DNA of 64,000 nucleotides from Ephydatia muelleri (GCA_013339895.1 JABACO010000005.1:1228883-1292882), one strand, 5' to 3'. Numbered from the stretch's first letter, positions 12,101-27,562 are shown. The notes: generated by a model not told the origin, from the sequence alone. Program-made: numbers and translations.

Positions 12101-15100
12101 GTATTGAATGACAGTAGTACTAAAATCCCGTGAAAAGTAGACTATCTCTTCACAGCTGTGGAACTTAAATTGAAGTAATGCCTAAAAAGTGGATACTGAA
12201 TTTCAGTACTTCGATTCAAGGCTAGCACAATGAAAGCATCCGTATAACACCTGTTGGCCCGATGTGACTTTGTTATGCTGGATGTATTGAATGAAAGTTC
12301 TTCGATCATGCATTGAATAGTAGAAGTCTATCTCTTCACAGCTGAGGTACTGAAAATGAAGAAGTGCCTAATAAGTGGATACTGAATTTCAGTACGTCGA
12401 ATCAAGGCTAGCACAATGAAAGCATCAGTATAACACCTGTAGGCCCGATGTGACTTCATTATGTTGGATGTATTGAATGAAAGTAGTACTAAAATCCCTT
12501 GAAATGTAGACTATCTCTTCACAGCTGTGGAACTGAAATTGAAGAAGTGTCTTAAAAGTGGATACTGAATTTCAGTACTTCGAATCAAGGATAGCACAAT
12601 GAAAGCATCGGTATAACACCTGTTGGCCCGATGTGACTTCATAATGTTGGATGTATTTAATGAAAGTAGTACTAAAATCCCTTGAAAAGTAGACTATCTC
12701 TTCACAGCTGTGGTCCTGAAATTGAAGAAGTGCCTAAAAAGTGGATACTGAATTTCAGTACTTCGATTCAAGACTAGCATAACGAAAGCATCCGTATAAC
12801 ACCTGTTGGCCCGATGTGACTTCATTATGTTGGATGTATTGAATGAAAGTTCTTCGATAATCCATTGAAAAGTAGACTATCTCTTCACAGCTGTGGAACT
12901 GAAATTGAAGAAGTGCCTAATAAGTGGATACTGAATTTCAGTACTTCGAATCAAGGCTAGCACAATGAAAGCATCGGTATAACACCTGTAGGTCCGATGT
13001 GACTTCATTATGTTGGATGCATTGAATGAAAGTAGTACTACAATCCCGTAAAAGTAGACTATCTCTTCACAGCTGTGGAACTTAAATTGAAGTAATGCCT
13101 AAAAAGTGGATACAGAATTTTAGTACTTCAAATCAAGGCTAGCACAATGAAAGCATCGGTATAACACCTGTAGGCCCGAAGTGACTTCATTATGTTGGAT
13201 GTATTGAATGAAAGTAGTACTAAAATCATTTGAAAAGTAGACTATTTCTTCACAGCTGTGGAACTGAAAATGAAGAGGTGCCTAACAAGTGTATACTGAA
13301 TTTCAGTACTTCGATTCAAGTCTAGCACAATGAAAGCATCGGTATAACCCCTGTTGGCCCGATGTGACTTCATTATGCTGGATGTATTGAATGAAAGTAG
13401 TACTAAAATCCCTTGAATTGTAGACTATCTATTCAAAGCTGCTGTACTGAAATTGAAGTAATGCCTATAAAGTGGATACTGAATTTCAGTACTTCGATTC
13501 AAGGCTAGCACAATGAAAGCATCCGTATGACACCTGTTGGCCCGATGTGACTTCGTTATGCTGGATGTAATGAATGAAAGTTCTTCGATCATCCATTGAA
13601 TAGTAGACTATCTCTTCACAGCTGAGGTACTGATACTGAAGAAGTGCCTAATAAGTGGATACTGAATTTCAGTACTTCGAATCAAGGCTAGCACAATGAA
13701 AGCATCGGTATAACACCTGAAGGCCCGATGTGACTTCATTATGCCGGATGTACTGAATGAAAGTGGTACTAAATTCCCTTGAAATGAAGACTATCTCTTC
13801 ACAGCTGTGGAACTGAAATTGAAGAAGTGCCTAAAAAGTGGATACTGAATTTCAGTACTACAATTCAAGGCTAGCACAATGAAAGCATCGGTATAACCCC
13901 TGTTGGCCCGATGTGACTTTATTCTGCTGGATGAACTGAATGAAAGTGGTACTAAAATCATTTGAAATGTAGACTATTTCTTCACAGCTGTGGAACTGAA
14001 AATGAAGAAGTGCCTTAAAAGTGGATACTGAATTTCAGTACTTCGAATCAAGGATAGCACAATGAAAGCATCGGTATAACACCTGTAGGATCGATGTGAC
14101 TTCATTATGTTGGATGAATTTAATGAAAGTAGTACTAAAATCCCTTGAAAGGTAGACTATCTCTTCACAGCTGTGGAACTTAAATTGAAATAATGCCTAA
14201 AAAGTGGATACTGAATTTCAGTACTTCGATTCAAGGCTAGCACAATGAAAGCATCCGTATGACACCTGTTGGTCCGATGTGACTTCGTTATGCTGGATGT
14301 ATTGAATGAAAGTTCTTCGATCATCCATTGAATAGTAGACTATCTCTTCACAGCTGAGGTACTGAAATTGAAGAAGTGCCTAATAAGTGGATACTGAATT
14401 TCAGTACTTCGAATCAAGGCTAACACAATGAAAGCATCGGTATAACACCTGTAGTCCCGATGTGACTGCATTATGCTGGATGTACTGAATGAAAGTGGTA
14501 CTAAAATCATTTGAAATGTAGACTATCTCTTCACAGCTGTGGAACTGAAAATGATGAAGTGCCTTAAAAGTGGATACTGAATTTCAGTACTTCGATTCAA
14601 GTCTAGCACATTGAAAACATCGGTATATCACCTGTAGGCCCGATGTGATTTCATTATGTTGGATGTATTGAATGATAGTATTACTAATATCCCATCAAAA
14701 GTAGACTATCTCTTCATAGCTGCTGTACTGAAATTGAAGAAGTGCCTAAAAAGTGGATACTGAATTTCAGTACTTCGATTCAAGGCTAGCATAACGAAAG
14801 CATCAGTATAACACCTGTTTGCCCGATGTGACTTCGTTATGCTGGATGTATTGAATGAAAGTTCTTCGATCATCCATTGAATAGTAGACTATCTCTTCAC
14901 AGCTGAGGTACTGAAATTGAAGAAGTGCCTAATAAGTGGATACTGAATTTCAGTACTTCGAATCAAGGCTAGCACAATGAAAGCATCGGTATAACACCTG
15001 TAGGCCCGATGTGACTTCATTATGCTGGATGTACTGAATGAAAGTGGTACTAAAATCATTTGAAATGTAGACTATCTCTTCACAGCTGTGGAACTGAAAA

Positions 15101-18100
15101 TGACGAAGTGCCTTAAAAGTGGATACTGAATTTCAGTACTTCGAATCAGGGATAGCACAATGAAAGCATCGGTATAACACCTGTAGGCCCGATGTGACTT
15201 GATTATGTTGGATGAATTTAATGAAAGTAGTACTAAAATCCCTTGAAATGTAGACTATCTCTTCACAGCTGTGGAACTGAAATTGAGGAAGTGCCTAAAA
15301 AGTGGATACTGAATTTCAGTACTTCGATTCAAGTCTAGCACATTGAAAACATCGGTATATCACCTGTAGGCCCGATGTGATTTCATTATGTTGGATGTAT
15401 TGAATGATAGTATTACTAATATCCCATCAAAAGTAGACTATCTCTTCATAGCTGCTGTACTGAAATTGAAGAAGTGCCTAAAAAGTGGATACTGAATTTC
15501 AGTACTTCGATTCAAGGCTAGCATAACGAAAGCATCAGTATAACACCTGTTGGCCCGATGTGACTTCGTTATGCTGAATGTATTAAATAAAAGTTCTTCG
15601 ATCATCCATTGAATAGTACACTATCTCTTCACAGCTGAGGTACTGAAATTGAAGAAGTGCCTAATAAGTGGATACTGAATTTCAGTACTTCGAATCAAGG
15701 CTAGCACAATGAAAGCATCGGTAAAAAACCAGTAGGCCCGATGTGACTTCATTATGTTGGATATATTGAATGAAAGTAGTACTAAAATCCCGTGAAAAGT
15801 AGACTATCTCTTCACAGCTGTGGAACTTAAATTTAAATAATGCCTAAAAAGTGGATACTGAATTTCAGTACTTCGATTCAAGGCTAGCACAATGAAAGCA
15901 TCCGTATAACACCTTTTTGCCCGATGTGACTTCGTTATGCTGGATGTATTGAATGAAAGTTCTTCCATCATCCATTGAATAGTAGACTATCTCTTCACAG
16001 CTGAGGTACTGAAATTGAAGAAGTGCCTAATAAGTGGATACTGAATTTCAGTACTTCGAATCAAGGCTAACACAATGAAAGCATCGGTATAACACCTGTA
16101 GGCCCGATGTGACTTCATTATGTTGGATGTATTGAATGAAAGTAGTACTAAAATCCCTTGAAATGTAGACTATCTCTTCACAGCTGTGGAACTGAAATTG
16201 AAGAAGTGCCTAAAAAGTGGATACTGAATTTCAGTACTTCAATTCAACGCTAGCATAACGAAAGCTTCTGTATAACACCTATTGGCCCGAATGACTTCGT
16301 TATGCTGGATGTATTGAATGAAAGTTCTTCGATCATCCATTGAATAGTAGACTATCTCTTCACAGCTGAGGTACTGAAATTGAAGAAGTGCCTAATAAGT
16401 GGATACTGAATTTCAGTACTTCGATTCAAGGCTAACACAATGAAAGCATCGGTATAACACCTGTAGTCCCGATGTGACTGCATTATGCTGGATGTACTGA
16501 ATGAAAGTGGTACTAAAATCATTTGAAATGTAGACTATCTCTTCACAGCTGTGGAACTGAAAATGACAAAGTGCCTTAAAAGTGGATACTGAATGTCAGT
16601 ACTTCGATTCAAGGCTAGCACAATGAAAGCATCCGTATAACACCTGTTGGCCCGATGTGATTTCATTATGTTGGATGTATTGAATGATAGTATTACTAAT
16701 ATCCCATCAAAAGTAGACTATCTCTTCATAGCTGCTGTACTGAAATTGAAGAAGTGCCTAAAAAGTGGATACTGAATTTCAGTACTTCGATTCAAGGCTA
16801 GCATAACGAAAGCATCAGTATAACACCTGTTGGCCCGATGTGACTTCGTTATGCTGAATGTATTAAATAAAAGTTCTTCGATCATCCATTGAATAGTACA
16901 CTATCTCTTCACAGCTGAGGTACTGAAATTGAAGAAGTGCCTAATAAGTGGATACTGAATTTCAGTACTTCGAATCAAGGCTAGCACAATGAAAGCATCG
17001 GTAAAAAACCAGTAGGCCCGATGTGACTTCATTATGTTGGATTATTTGAATGAAAGTAGTACTAAAATCCCGTGAAAAGTAGACTATCTCTTCACAGCTG
17101 TGGAACTTAAATTTAAATAATGCCTAAAAAGTGGATACTGAATTTCAGTACTTCGATTCAAGGCTAGCACAATGAAAGCATCCGTATAACACCTTTTTGC
17201 CCGATGTGACTTCGTTATGCTGGATGTATTGAATGAAAGTTCTTCCATCATCCATTGAATAGTAGACTATCTCTTCACAGCTGAGGTACTGAAATTGAAG
17301 AAGTGCCTAATAAGTGGATACTGAATTTCAGTACTTCGAATCAAGGCTAACACAATGAAAGCATCGGTATAACACCTGTAGGCCCGATGTGACTTCATTA
17401 TGTTGGATGTATTGAATGAAAGTAGTACTAAAATCCCTTGAAATGTAGACTATCTCTTCACAGCTGTGGAACTGAAATTGAAGAAGTGCCTAAAAAGTGG
17501 ATACTGAATTTCAGTACTTCAATTCAACGCTAGCATAACGAAAGCTTTTGTATAACACCTATTGGCCCGAATGACTTCGTTATGCTGGATGTATTGAATG
17601 AAAGTTCTTCGATCATCCATTGAATAGTAGACTATCTCTTCACAGCTGAGGTACTGAAATTGAAGAAGTGCCTAATAAGTGGATACTGAATTTCAGTACT
17701 TCGATTCAAGGCTAACACAATGAAAGCATCGGTATAACACCTGTAGTCCCGATGTGACTGCATTATGCTGGATGTACTGAATGAAAGTGGTACTAAAATC
17801 ATTTGAAATGTAGACTATCTCTTCACAGCTGTGGAACTGAAAATGACAAAGTGCCTTAAAAGTGGATACTGAATGTCAGTACTTCGATTCAAGGCTAGCA
17901 CAATGAAAGCATCCGTATAACACCTGTTGGCCCGATGTGACTTCGTTATGCTGGATGTATTGAATGAAAGTTCTTCGATCATCCATTGAATAGTAGACTA
18001 TCTCTTCACAGCTGAGGTACTGAAATTGAAGAAGTGCCTAATAAGTGGATACTGAATTTCAGTACTTCGAATCAAGGCTAGCACAATGAAAGCATCGGTA

Positions 18101-21100
18101 TAACACCTGTAGGCCCGATGTGACTTCATTATGCTGGATGTACTGAATGAAAGTGGTACTAAAATCATTTGAAATGTAGACTATCTCTTCACAGCTGTGG
18201 AACTGAAAATGACGAAGTGCCTTAAAAGTGGATACTGAATTTCAGTACTTCGAATCAGGGATAGCACAATGAAAGCATGGGTATAACACCTGTAGGCCCG
18301 ATGTGACTTGATTATGTTGGATGAATTTAATGAAAGTAGTACTAAAATCCCTTGAAAAGTAGACTATCTCTTCACAGCTGTGATCCTGAAATTGAAGAAG
18401 TGCCTAAAAAGTGGATACTGAATTTCAGTACTTCGATTCAAGGCTAGCTTAACGACAGCATCCGTATAACACCTGTTGGCCCGATGTGACTTCGTTATGC
18501 TGGATGTATTGAATGAAAGTTCTTCGATTATCAATTGAATAGTAGACTATCTCTTTACAGCTGAGGTACTGAAATTTAAGAAGTGCCTAATAAGTGGATA
18601 CTGAATTTCAGTACTTCGAATCAAGGCTAGCACAATGAAAGCATCGTTAAAAAACCAGTAGGCCCGATGTGACTTCATTATGTTGGATATATTGAATGAA
18701 AGTAGTACTAAAATCCCGTGAAAAGTAGACTATCTCTTCACAGCTGTGGAACTTAAATTTAAATAATGCCTAAAAAGTGGATACTGAATTTCAGTACTTC
18801 GATTCAAGGCTAGCACAATGAAAGCATCCGTATAACACCTTTTTGCCCGATGTGACTTCGTTATGCTGGATGTATTGAATGAAAGTTCTTCCATCATCCA
18901 TTGAATAGTAGACTATCTCTTCACAGCTGAGGTACTGAAATTGAAGAAGTGCCTAATAAGTGGATACTGAATTTCAGTACATCGAATCAAGGCTAACACA
19001 ATGAAAGCATCGGTATAACACCTGTAGGCCCGATGTGACTTCATTATGTTGGATGTATTGAATGAAAGTAGTACTAAAATCCCTTGAAATGTAGACTATC
19101 TCTTCACAGCTGTGGAACTGAAATTGAAGAAGTGCCTAAAAAGTGGATACTGAATTTCAGTACTTCAATTCAACGCTAGCATAACGAAAGCTTCTGTGTA
19201 ACACCTATTGGCCCGAATGACTTCGTTATGCTGGATGTATTGAATGAAAGTTCTTCGATCATCCATTGAATAGTAGACTATCTCTTCACAGCTGAGGTAC
19301 TGAAATTGAAGAAGTGCCTAATAAGTGGATACTGAATTTCAGTACTTCGAATCAAGGCTAGCACAATGAAAGCATCGGTATAACACCTGTAGGCCCGATG
19401 TGACTTCATTATGCTGGATGTACTGAATGAAAGTGGTACTAAAATCATTTGAAATGTAGACTATCTCTTCACAGCTGTGGAACTGAAAATGACGAAGTGC
19501 CTTAAAAGTGGATACTGAATTTCAGTACTTCGAATCAGGGATAGCACAATGAAAGCATGGGTATAACACCTGTAGGCCCGATGTGACTTGATTATGTTGG
19601 ATGAATTTAATGAAAGTAGTACTAAAATCCCTTGAAAAGTAGACTATCTCTTCACAGCTGTGATCCTGAAATTGAAGAAGTGCCTAAAAAGTGGATACTG
19701 AATTTCAGTACTTCGATTCAAGGCTAGCTTAACGACAGCATCCGTGTAACACCTGTTGGCCCGATGTGACTTCGTTATGCTGGATGTATTGAATGAAAGT
19801 TCTTCGATTATCAATTGAATAGTAGACTATCTCTTTACAGCTGAGGTACTGAAATTTAAGAAGTGCCTAATAAGTGGATACTGAATTTCAGTACTTCGAA
19901 TCAAGGCTTGCACAATGAAGGCATCGGTATAACACCAGTAGGACCGATGTGACTTCATTATGTTGGATGTATTGAATGAAAGTAGTACTAAAATCCCGTG
20001 AAAAGTAGACTATCTCTTCACAGCTGTGGAACTTAATTTGAAATAATGCCTAAAAAGTGGATACTGAATTTCAGTACTTCGATTCAAGGCTAGCACAATG
20101 AAAGCATCCGTATAACACCTGTTTGCCCGATGTGACTTCGTTTTGCTGGATGTATTGAATGAAAGTTCTTCGATCATCCATTGAATAGTAGACTATCTCT
20201 TCACAGCTGAGGTACTGAAATTGAAGAAGTGCCTAATAAGTGGATACTTAATTTCAGTACTTCGAATCAAGGCTAACACAATGAAAGCATCGGAATAACA
20301 CCTGTAGGCCCAATGTGACTTCATTATGTTGGATGTATTGAATCAAAGTAGTACTAAAATCCCTTGAAATGTAGACTATCTCTTCACAGCTGTGGAACCG
20401 AAATTGAGGAAGTGCCTAAAAAGTGGATACTGAATTTCAGTACTTCGATTCAAGTCTAGCACATTGAAAACATCGGTATATCACCTGTAGGCTTGATGTG
20501 ATTTCATTATGTTGGATGTATTGAATGATAGTACTACTAATATCCCATCAAAAGTAGACTATCTCTTCATAGCTGCTGTACTGAAATTGAAGAAGTGCCT
20601 AAGAAGTGGATACTGAATTTCAGTACTTCGATTCAAGGCTAGCATAACGAAAGCATCAGTATAACACCTGTTGGCCCGATGTGACTTCGTTATGCTGGAT
20701 GTATTGAATGAAAGTTCTTCGATAATCCATTGAATAGTAGACTATCTCTTCACAGCTGAGGTACTGAAATTGAAGAAGTGCCTAATAAGTGGATACTGAA
20801 ATTCAGTACTTCGAATCAAGGCTAGCACAATGAAAGCATCGGTATAACACCAGTAGGCCCGATGTGACTTCATTATGTTGGATATATTGAATGAAAGTAG
20901 TACTAAAATCCCGTGAAAAGTAGACTATCTCTTCACAGCTGTGGAACTTAAATTGAAATAATGCCTAAAAAGTGGATACTGAATTTCAATACTTCGATTC
21001 AAGGCTAGCATAACGAAAGCATCCGTATAACACCTGTTGGCCCGATGGGACTTCGTTATGCTGGATGTATTGAATGAAAGTTCTTCGATAATCCATTGAA

Positions 21101-24100
21101 TAGTAGACTATCTCTTCACAGCTGAGGTACTGAAATTGAAAAAGTGCCTAATAAGTGGATACTGAATTTCAGTACTTCGTATCAAGGCTTGCACAATGAA
21201 AGCATCGGTATAACACCAGTAGGCTCGATGTGACTTCATTATGTTGGATGTATTGAATGAAAGTAGTACTAAAATCCCGTGAAAAGTAGACTATCTCTTC
21301 ACAGTTGTGGAACTTAATTTGAAATAATGCCTAAAAAGTGGATACTGAATTTCAGTACTTCGATTCAAGGCTAGCACAATGAAAGCATCCGTATAACACC
21401 TGTTTGCCCGATGTGACTTCGTTATGCTGGATGTATTGAATGAAAGTTCTTCGATCATCCATTGAATAGTAGACTATCTCTTCACAGCTGAGGTACTGAA
21501 ATTGAAGAAGTGCCTAATAAGTGGATACTGAATTTCAGTACTTCGAATCAAGGCTAGCACAATGAAAGCATCCGTATAACACCTGTTGGCCCGATGTGAC
21601 TTCGTTATGCTGGATGTATTGAATGAAAGTTCTTCGATCATCCATTGAATAGTAGACTATCTCTTCACAGCTGAGGTACTGAAATTGAAGAAGTGCCTAA
21701 TAAGTGGATACTGAATTTCAGTACTTCGAATCAAGGCTAGCACAATGTCAGCATTCGTATAACACCTGTAGGCCCGATGTGACTTCGTTATTCTGGATGT
21801 ATTGAATGTAAGTTCTTAGTTAATCCATTGGATAGTAGACTATCTATTCACAGCTGTGGTCCTGAAATTGAAGAAGTGCCTAAAAAGTGGATACTGAATT
21901 TGAGTACTTCGATTCAAGGCTAGCACAATGAAAGCATTGGTGTAACCTCTGTTGGCCTGATGTGACTTCGTTATACTGGATGTATTGAATGAAAGTGGTA
22001 CTATAATCCTTTGAAAAGTAGATTATCTCTTGACAGCTGCTGTACTGAAATTGAAGAAGTGCCTAAAAAGTGGATACTGAATTTCAGTACTTCGATTCAA
22101 GGCTAGCACAATGAAAGCATCCGTATAACACCTGTTTGCCCAATGTGACTTCATTATGCTGGATGTATTGAATGAAAGTTCTTCGATCATCCATTGAATA
22201 GTAGACTATCTCTTCACAGCTGAGGTACTGAAATTGAAGAAGTGCCTAAAAAGTGGATACTGAATTTCAGTACTTCGAATCAAGGCTAACACAATGAAAG
22301 CATCGGTATAACACCTGTAGGCCCGATGTGACTTCATTATGCTGGATGTACTGAATGAAAGTGGTACTAAAATCATTTGAAATGTAGACTATCTCTTCAC
22401 AGCTGTGGAACTGAAAATGACGAAATGCCTTAAAAGTGGGTACTAAATTTCAGTACTTCGAATCAGGGATAGCACAATGAAAGCATCGGTATAACACCTG
22501 TAGGCCCGATGTGACTTGATTATGTTGGATGAATTTAATGAAAGTAGTACTAAAATCCCTTGAATTGTAGACTATCTCTTCACAGCTGTGGAACTGAAAT
22601 TGAGGAAGTGCCTAAAAAGTGGATACTGAATTTCAGTACTTCGATTCAAGTCTAGCACATTGAAAACATCGGTATATCACCTGTAGGCCCGATGTGATTT
22701 CATTATGTTGGATGTATTGAATGATAGTATTACTAATATCCCATCAAAAGTAGACTATCTCTTCATAGCTGCTGTACTGAAATTGAAGAAGTGCCTAAAA
22801 AGTGGATACTGAATTTCAGTACTTCGATTCAAGGCTAGCATAACGAAAGCATCAGTATAACACCTGTTGGCCCGATGTGACTTCGTTATGCTGAATGTAT
22901 TGAATGAAAGTTCTTCGATAATCCATTGAATAGTAGACTATGTCTTCACAGCTGAGGTACTGAAATTGAAGAAGTGCCTAATAAGTGGATACTGAATTTC
23001 AGTACTTCGAATCAAGGCTAGCACAATGAAAGCATCGGTATAACACCTGTAGGCCCGATGTGACTTCATTATGTTGGATGTATTGAATGAAAGTAGTACT
23101 AAAATCCCTTGAAATGTAGACTATCTCTTCACAGCTGTGGAACTGAAATTGAAGAAGTGCCTAAAAAGTGGATACTGAATTTCAGTACTTCAATTCAACG
23201 CTAGCATAACGAAAGCTTCTGTATAACACCTATTGGCCCGAATGACTTCGTTATGCTGGATGTATTGAATGAAAGTTCTTCGATCATCCATTGAATAGTA
23301 GACTATCTCTTCACAGCTGAGGTACTGAAATTGAAGAAGTGCCTAATAAGTGGATACTGAATTTCAGTACTTCGATTCAAGGCTAGCACAATGTCAGCAT
23401 TCGTATAACACCTGTAGGCCCGATGTGACTTCGTTATTCTGGATGTATTGAATGAAAGTTCTTAGTTAATCCATTGGATAGTAGACAATCTATTCACAGC
23501 TGTGGTCCTGAAATTGAAGAAGTGCCTTAAAAGTGGATACTGAATTTCAGTACTTCGAATCAGGGATAGCACAATGAAAGCATCGGTATAACACCTGTAG
23601 GCCCGATGTGACTTGATTATGTTGGATGAATTTAATGAAAGTAGTACTAAAATCCCTTGAAAAGTAGACTATCTCTTCACAGCTGTGATCCTGAAATTGA
23701 AGAAGTGCCTAAAAAGTGGATGCTGAATTTCAGTACTTCGATTCAAGGCTAGCATAACGACAGCATCCGTATAACACCTGTTGGCCCGATGGGACTTCGT
23801 TATGCTGGATGTATTGAATGAAAGTTCTTCGATAATCCATTGAATAGTAGACTATCTTCTCACAGCTGAGGTACTGAAATTGAAGAAGTGCCTAATAAGT
23901 GGATACTGAATTTCAGTACTTCGAATCAAGGCTTGCACAATGAAAGCATCGGTATAACACCAGTAGGCTCGATGTGACTTCATTATGTTGGATGTATTGA
24001 ATGAAAGTAGTACTAAAATCCCGTGAAAAGTAGACTATCTCTTCACAGTTGTGGAACTTAATTTGAAATAATGCCTAAAAAGTGGATACTGAATTTCAGT

Positions 24101-27100
24101 ACTTCGATTCAAGGCTAGCACAATGAAAGCATCCGTATAACACCTGTTTGCCCGATGTGAGTTCGTTATGCTGGATGTATTGAATGAAAGTTCTTCGATC
24201 ATCCATTGAATAGTAGACTATCTCTTCACAGCTGAGGTACTGAAATTGAAGAAGTGCCTATAAAGTGGATACTGAATTTCAGTACTTCGATTCAAGGCTA
24301 GCACAATGAAAGCATCCGTATAACACCTGTTGGCCCGATGTGACTTCGTTATGCTGGATGTATTGAATGAAAGTTCTTCGATCATCCATTGAATAGTAGA
24401 CTATCTCTTCACAGCTGAGGTACTGAAATTGAAGAAGTGCCTAATAAGTGGATACTGAATTTCAGTACTTCGATTCAAGGCTAGCACAATGAAAGCATTG
24501 GTATAACCTCTGTTGGCCTGATGTGACTTCGTTATACTGGATGTATTGAATGAAAGTGGTACTATAATCCTTTGAAAAGTAGATTATCTCTTGACAGCTG
24601 CTGTACTGAAATTGAAGAAGTGCCTAAAAAGTGGATACTGAATTTCAGTACTTCGATTCAAGGCTAGCACAATGAAAGCATCCGTATAACACCTGTTGGC
24701 CCGATGTGACTTCGTTATGCTGGAAGTATTGAATGAAAGATCTTCGATTATCCATTGAATAGTAGACTATCTCTTCACAGCTGAGGTACTGAAATTGAAG
24801 AAGTGCCTAATAAGTGGATACTGAATTTCAGTACTTCGAATCAAGGCTAGCACAATGAAAGCATCGTTATAACACCAGTAGGCCCGATGTGACTTCATTA
24901 TGTTGGATGTATTGAATGAAAGTAGTACTAAAATCCCTTGAAAAGTAGACTATCTCTTCACAGCTGAGGTACTGAAATTGAAGAAGTGCCTAATAAGTGG
25001 ATACTGAATTTCAGTACTTCGAATCAAGGCAGCACAATGAAAGCATCGGTATAACACCTGTTGGCCCGATGTGACTTCTTGATGCTGGATGTATTGAATG
25101 AAAGTTCTTCGATCATCCATTGAATAGTAGACTATCTCTTCATAGCTGAGGTACTGAAATTGAAGAAGTGCCTAATAAGTGGATACTGAATTTCAGTACT
25201 TCGATTCAAGGCTAGCACAATGAAAGCATCCGTATAACCCCTGTTGGCCTGATGTGACTTCGTTATGCTGGATCTATTGAATGAAAGTGGTACTATAATC
25301 CCTTGAAAAGTAGATTGTCTCTTCACAGCTGTGGTCCTGAAATTGAAGAAGTGCCTAATAAGTGGATACTGAATTTCAGTACTTCGATTCAAGGCTAACA
25401 CAATGAAAGCATCAGTATAACACCTGTAGGCCCGATGTGACTTCATTATGTTGGATGTATTGAATGAAAGTAGTACTATAATCCCTTAGAATGTAGACTA
25501 TCTCTTCACAGCTGTGGAACTGAAATTGAAGAAGTGCCTAAAAAGTGGATACTGAATTTCAGTACTTCGATTCAAGTCTAGCACATTGAAAACATCGGTA
25601 TAACACCTGTAGGCCCGATGTGACTTCATTATGTTGGATGTATTGAATGATAGTATTACTAATATCCCATCAAAAGTAAACTATCTCTTCATAGCTGCTG
25701 TACTGAAATTGAAGAAGTGCCTAAAAAGTGGATACTGAATTTCAGTACTTCGATTCAAGGCTAGCACAATGAAAGCATCCGTATAACCCCTGTTGGCCTG
25801 ATGTGACTTCGTTATGCTGGATGTATTGAATGAAAGTGGTACTATAATCCCTTGAAAAGTAGACTGTCTCTTCACAGCTGTGGTCCTGAACTTGAAGAAG
25901 TGCCTAAAAAGTGGATACTGAATTTCAGTACTTCCATTCAAGTCTAGCACAATGAAAGCATTGGTATAACCCCTGTTGGCCCGATGTGACTTCATTATGC
26001 TGGATGTATTGAATGAAAGTGGTACTAATATCCCTTGAAAAGTAGACTATCTCTTCACAGCTGTGGAATTGAAATTGAAGAAGTGCCTAAAAAGTGGATA
26101 CTGAATTTCAGTACTTCGATTCAAGGCTAGCACAATGAAAGCATCCATATAACACCTGTTGGCCCGATGTGACTTCGTTATGCTGGAAGTATTGAATGAA
26201 AGTTCTTCGATAATCCATTGAATAGTAGACTATCTCTTCACAGCTGAGGTACTGAAATTGAAGAAGTGCCTAATAAGTGGATACTGAATTTCAGTACTTC
26301 GAATCACGGGTAGCGGAATGAAAGCATCGGTATATCACCTGTAGGCCCGATGTATTGAATGAAAGTAGTACTAAAATCCCTTGAATAGTAGACTATCTCT
26401 TCAAAGCTGCTGTACTGAAATTGAAGTAATGCCTAAAAAGTGGATACTGAATTTCAGTACTTCGATTCAAGGCTAGCTCAATGAAAGCATCCGTATGACA
26501 CCTGTTGGTCCGATGTGACTTCGTTATGCTGGATGTATTGAATGAATGTTCTTCGATCATCCATTGAATAGTAGACTATCTCTTCACAGCTGAAGTACTG
26601 ATATTGAAGAAGTGCCTAATAAGTGGATACTGAATTTCAGTACTTCGTATCAAGGCTAGCACAATGAAAGCATCGGTATAACACCTGTAGGCCCGATGTG
26701 ACTTCATTATGCTGGATGTACTGAATGAAAGTGGTACTAAAATCCCTTGAAATGTAGACTATCTCTTCACAGCTGTGGTCCTGAAATTGAAGAAGTGCCT
26801 AAAAAGTGGATACTGAATTTCAGTACTTCGATTCAAGGCTAGCATAACGAAAGCATCCGTATAACACCTGTTGGCCCGATGTGACTTCGTTATGCTGGAT
26901 GTATTGAATGAAAGTTCTTCGATCATCCATTGAATAGTAGACTATCTCTTCACAGCTGAGGTACTGAAATTGAAGAAGTGCCAAAAAAGTGGATACTGAA
27001 TTTCAGTACTTCGATTCAAGGCTAGCACAATGAAAGCATCGGTATAACACCTGTAGGCCCGATGTGACTTCTTTATGTTGGATGTATTGAATGAAAGTAG

Positions 27101-27562
27101 TACTAAAATCCCTTCAAAAGTAGACTATCTCTTCACAGCTGTGGAACTGATATTGAAGAAGTGCATAAATAGTGGATATTGAATTTCAGTACTTCGATTC
27201 AAGGCTAGCACAATGAAAGCATCGGTATAACACCTGTTGGCCCGATGTGACTTCATTATGTTGGATGTATTGAATGACAGTCGTACTATAATCCCTTCAA
27301 AAGTCGACTATCTCTTCACAGCTGTGGAACTGAAATTGAAGATGTGCATAAAAAGTCGATACTGAATTTCAGTACTTCGATTCAAGTCTAGCACAATGAA
27401 AGCATCGGTATAACACCTGTAGGCCCGATGTGACTTCATTATGTTGGATGTATTGAATGAAAGTAGTACTAAAATCCCTTCAAAAGTAGATTATCTCTTC
27501 ACAGCTGTGGAACTGAAATTGAAGAAGTGCATAAAAAGTGGATACTGAATTTCAGTACTTCG
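9107..27562. repeat. 183 bp satellite array, about 101 copies
   Basis: Head-to-tail monomers of 183 bp; the landmark GTAGACTATCTCTTCACAGC recurs at 183 bp steps (9208, 9391, 9574, 9757, 9940 and on). Two main monomer types differ in the segment after TTGAATGAAAG: one reads TAGTACTAAAATCCC, the other TTCTTCGATCATCCATTG. Higher-order units are visible, for example blocks repeated after 915, 1098, 1280 and 1646 bp (5, 6, 7 and 9 monomers). Each monomer has inverted arms GTACTGAAATT and AATTTCAGTAC about 25 nt apart that could form a hairpin. Reading frames in it are short and have no homology that I can see. It begins and ends inside a USP exon. Confidence 0.97.

Noticed and set aside
25132-25995. 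Two 104-codon antisense frames in the satellite
   Set aside because: They are two adjacent monomers that happen to lack stops; other monomers have stops at the same places.
9107-27562. CRISPR-like array
   Set aside because: The repeated unit is the whole 183 bp with no unique spacers between short repeats, and the setting is a spliced eukaryotic genome.
9107-27562. Hammerhead ribozyme in the satellite monomer
   Set aside because: The core motif CTGATGA with a partner GAAAC was not found on either strand; CCGATGTGAC and CTGATGTGAC are not a match.
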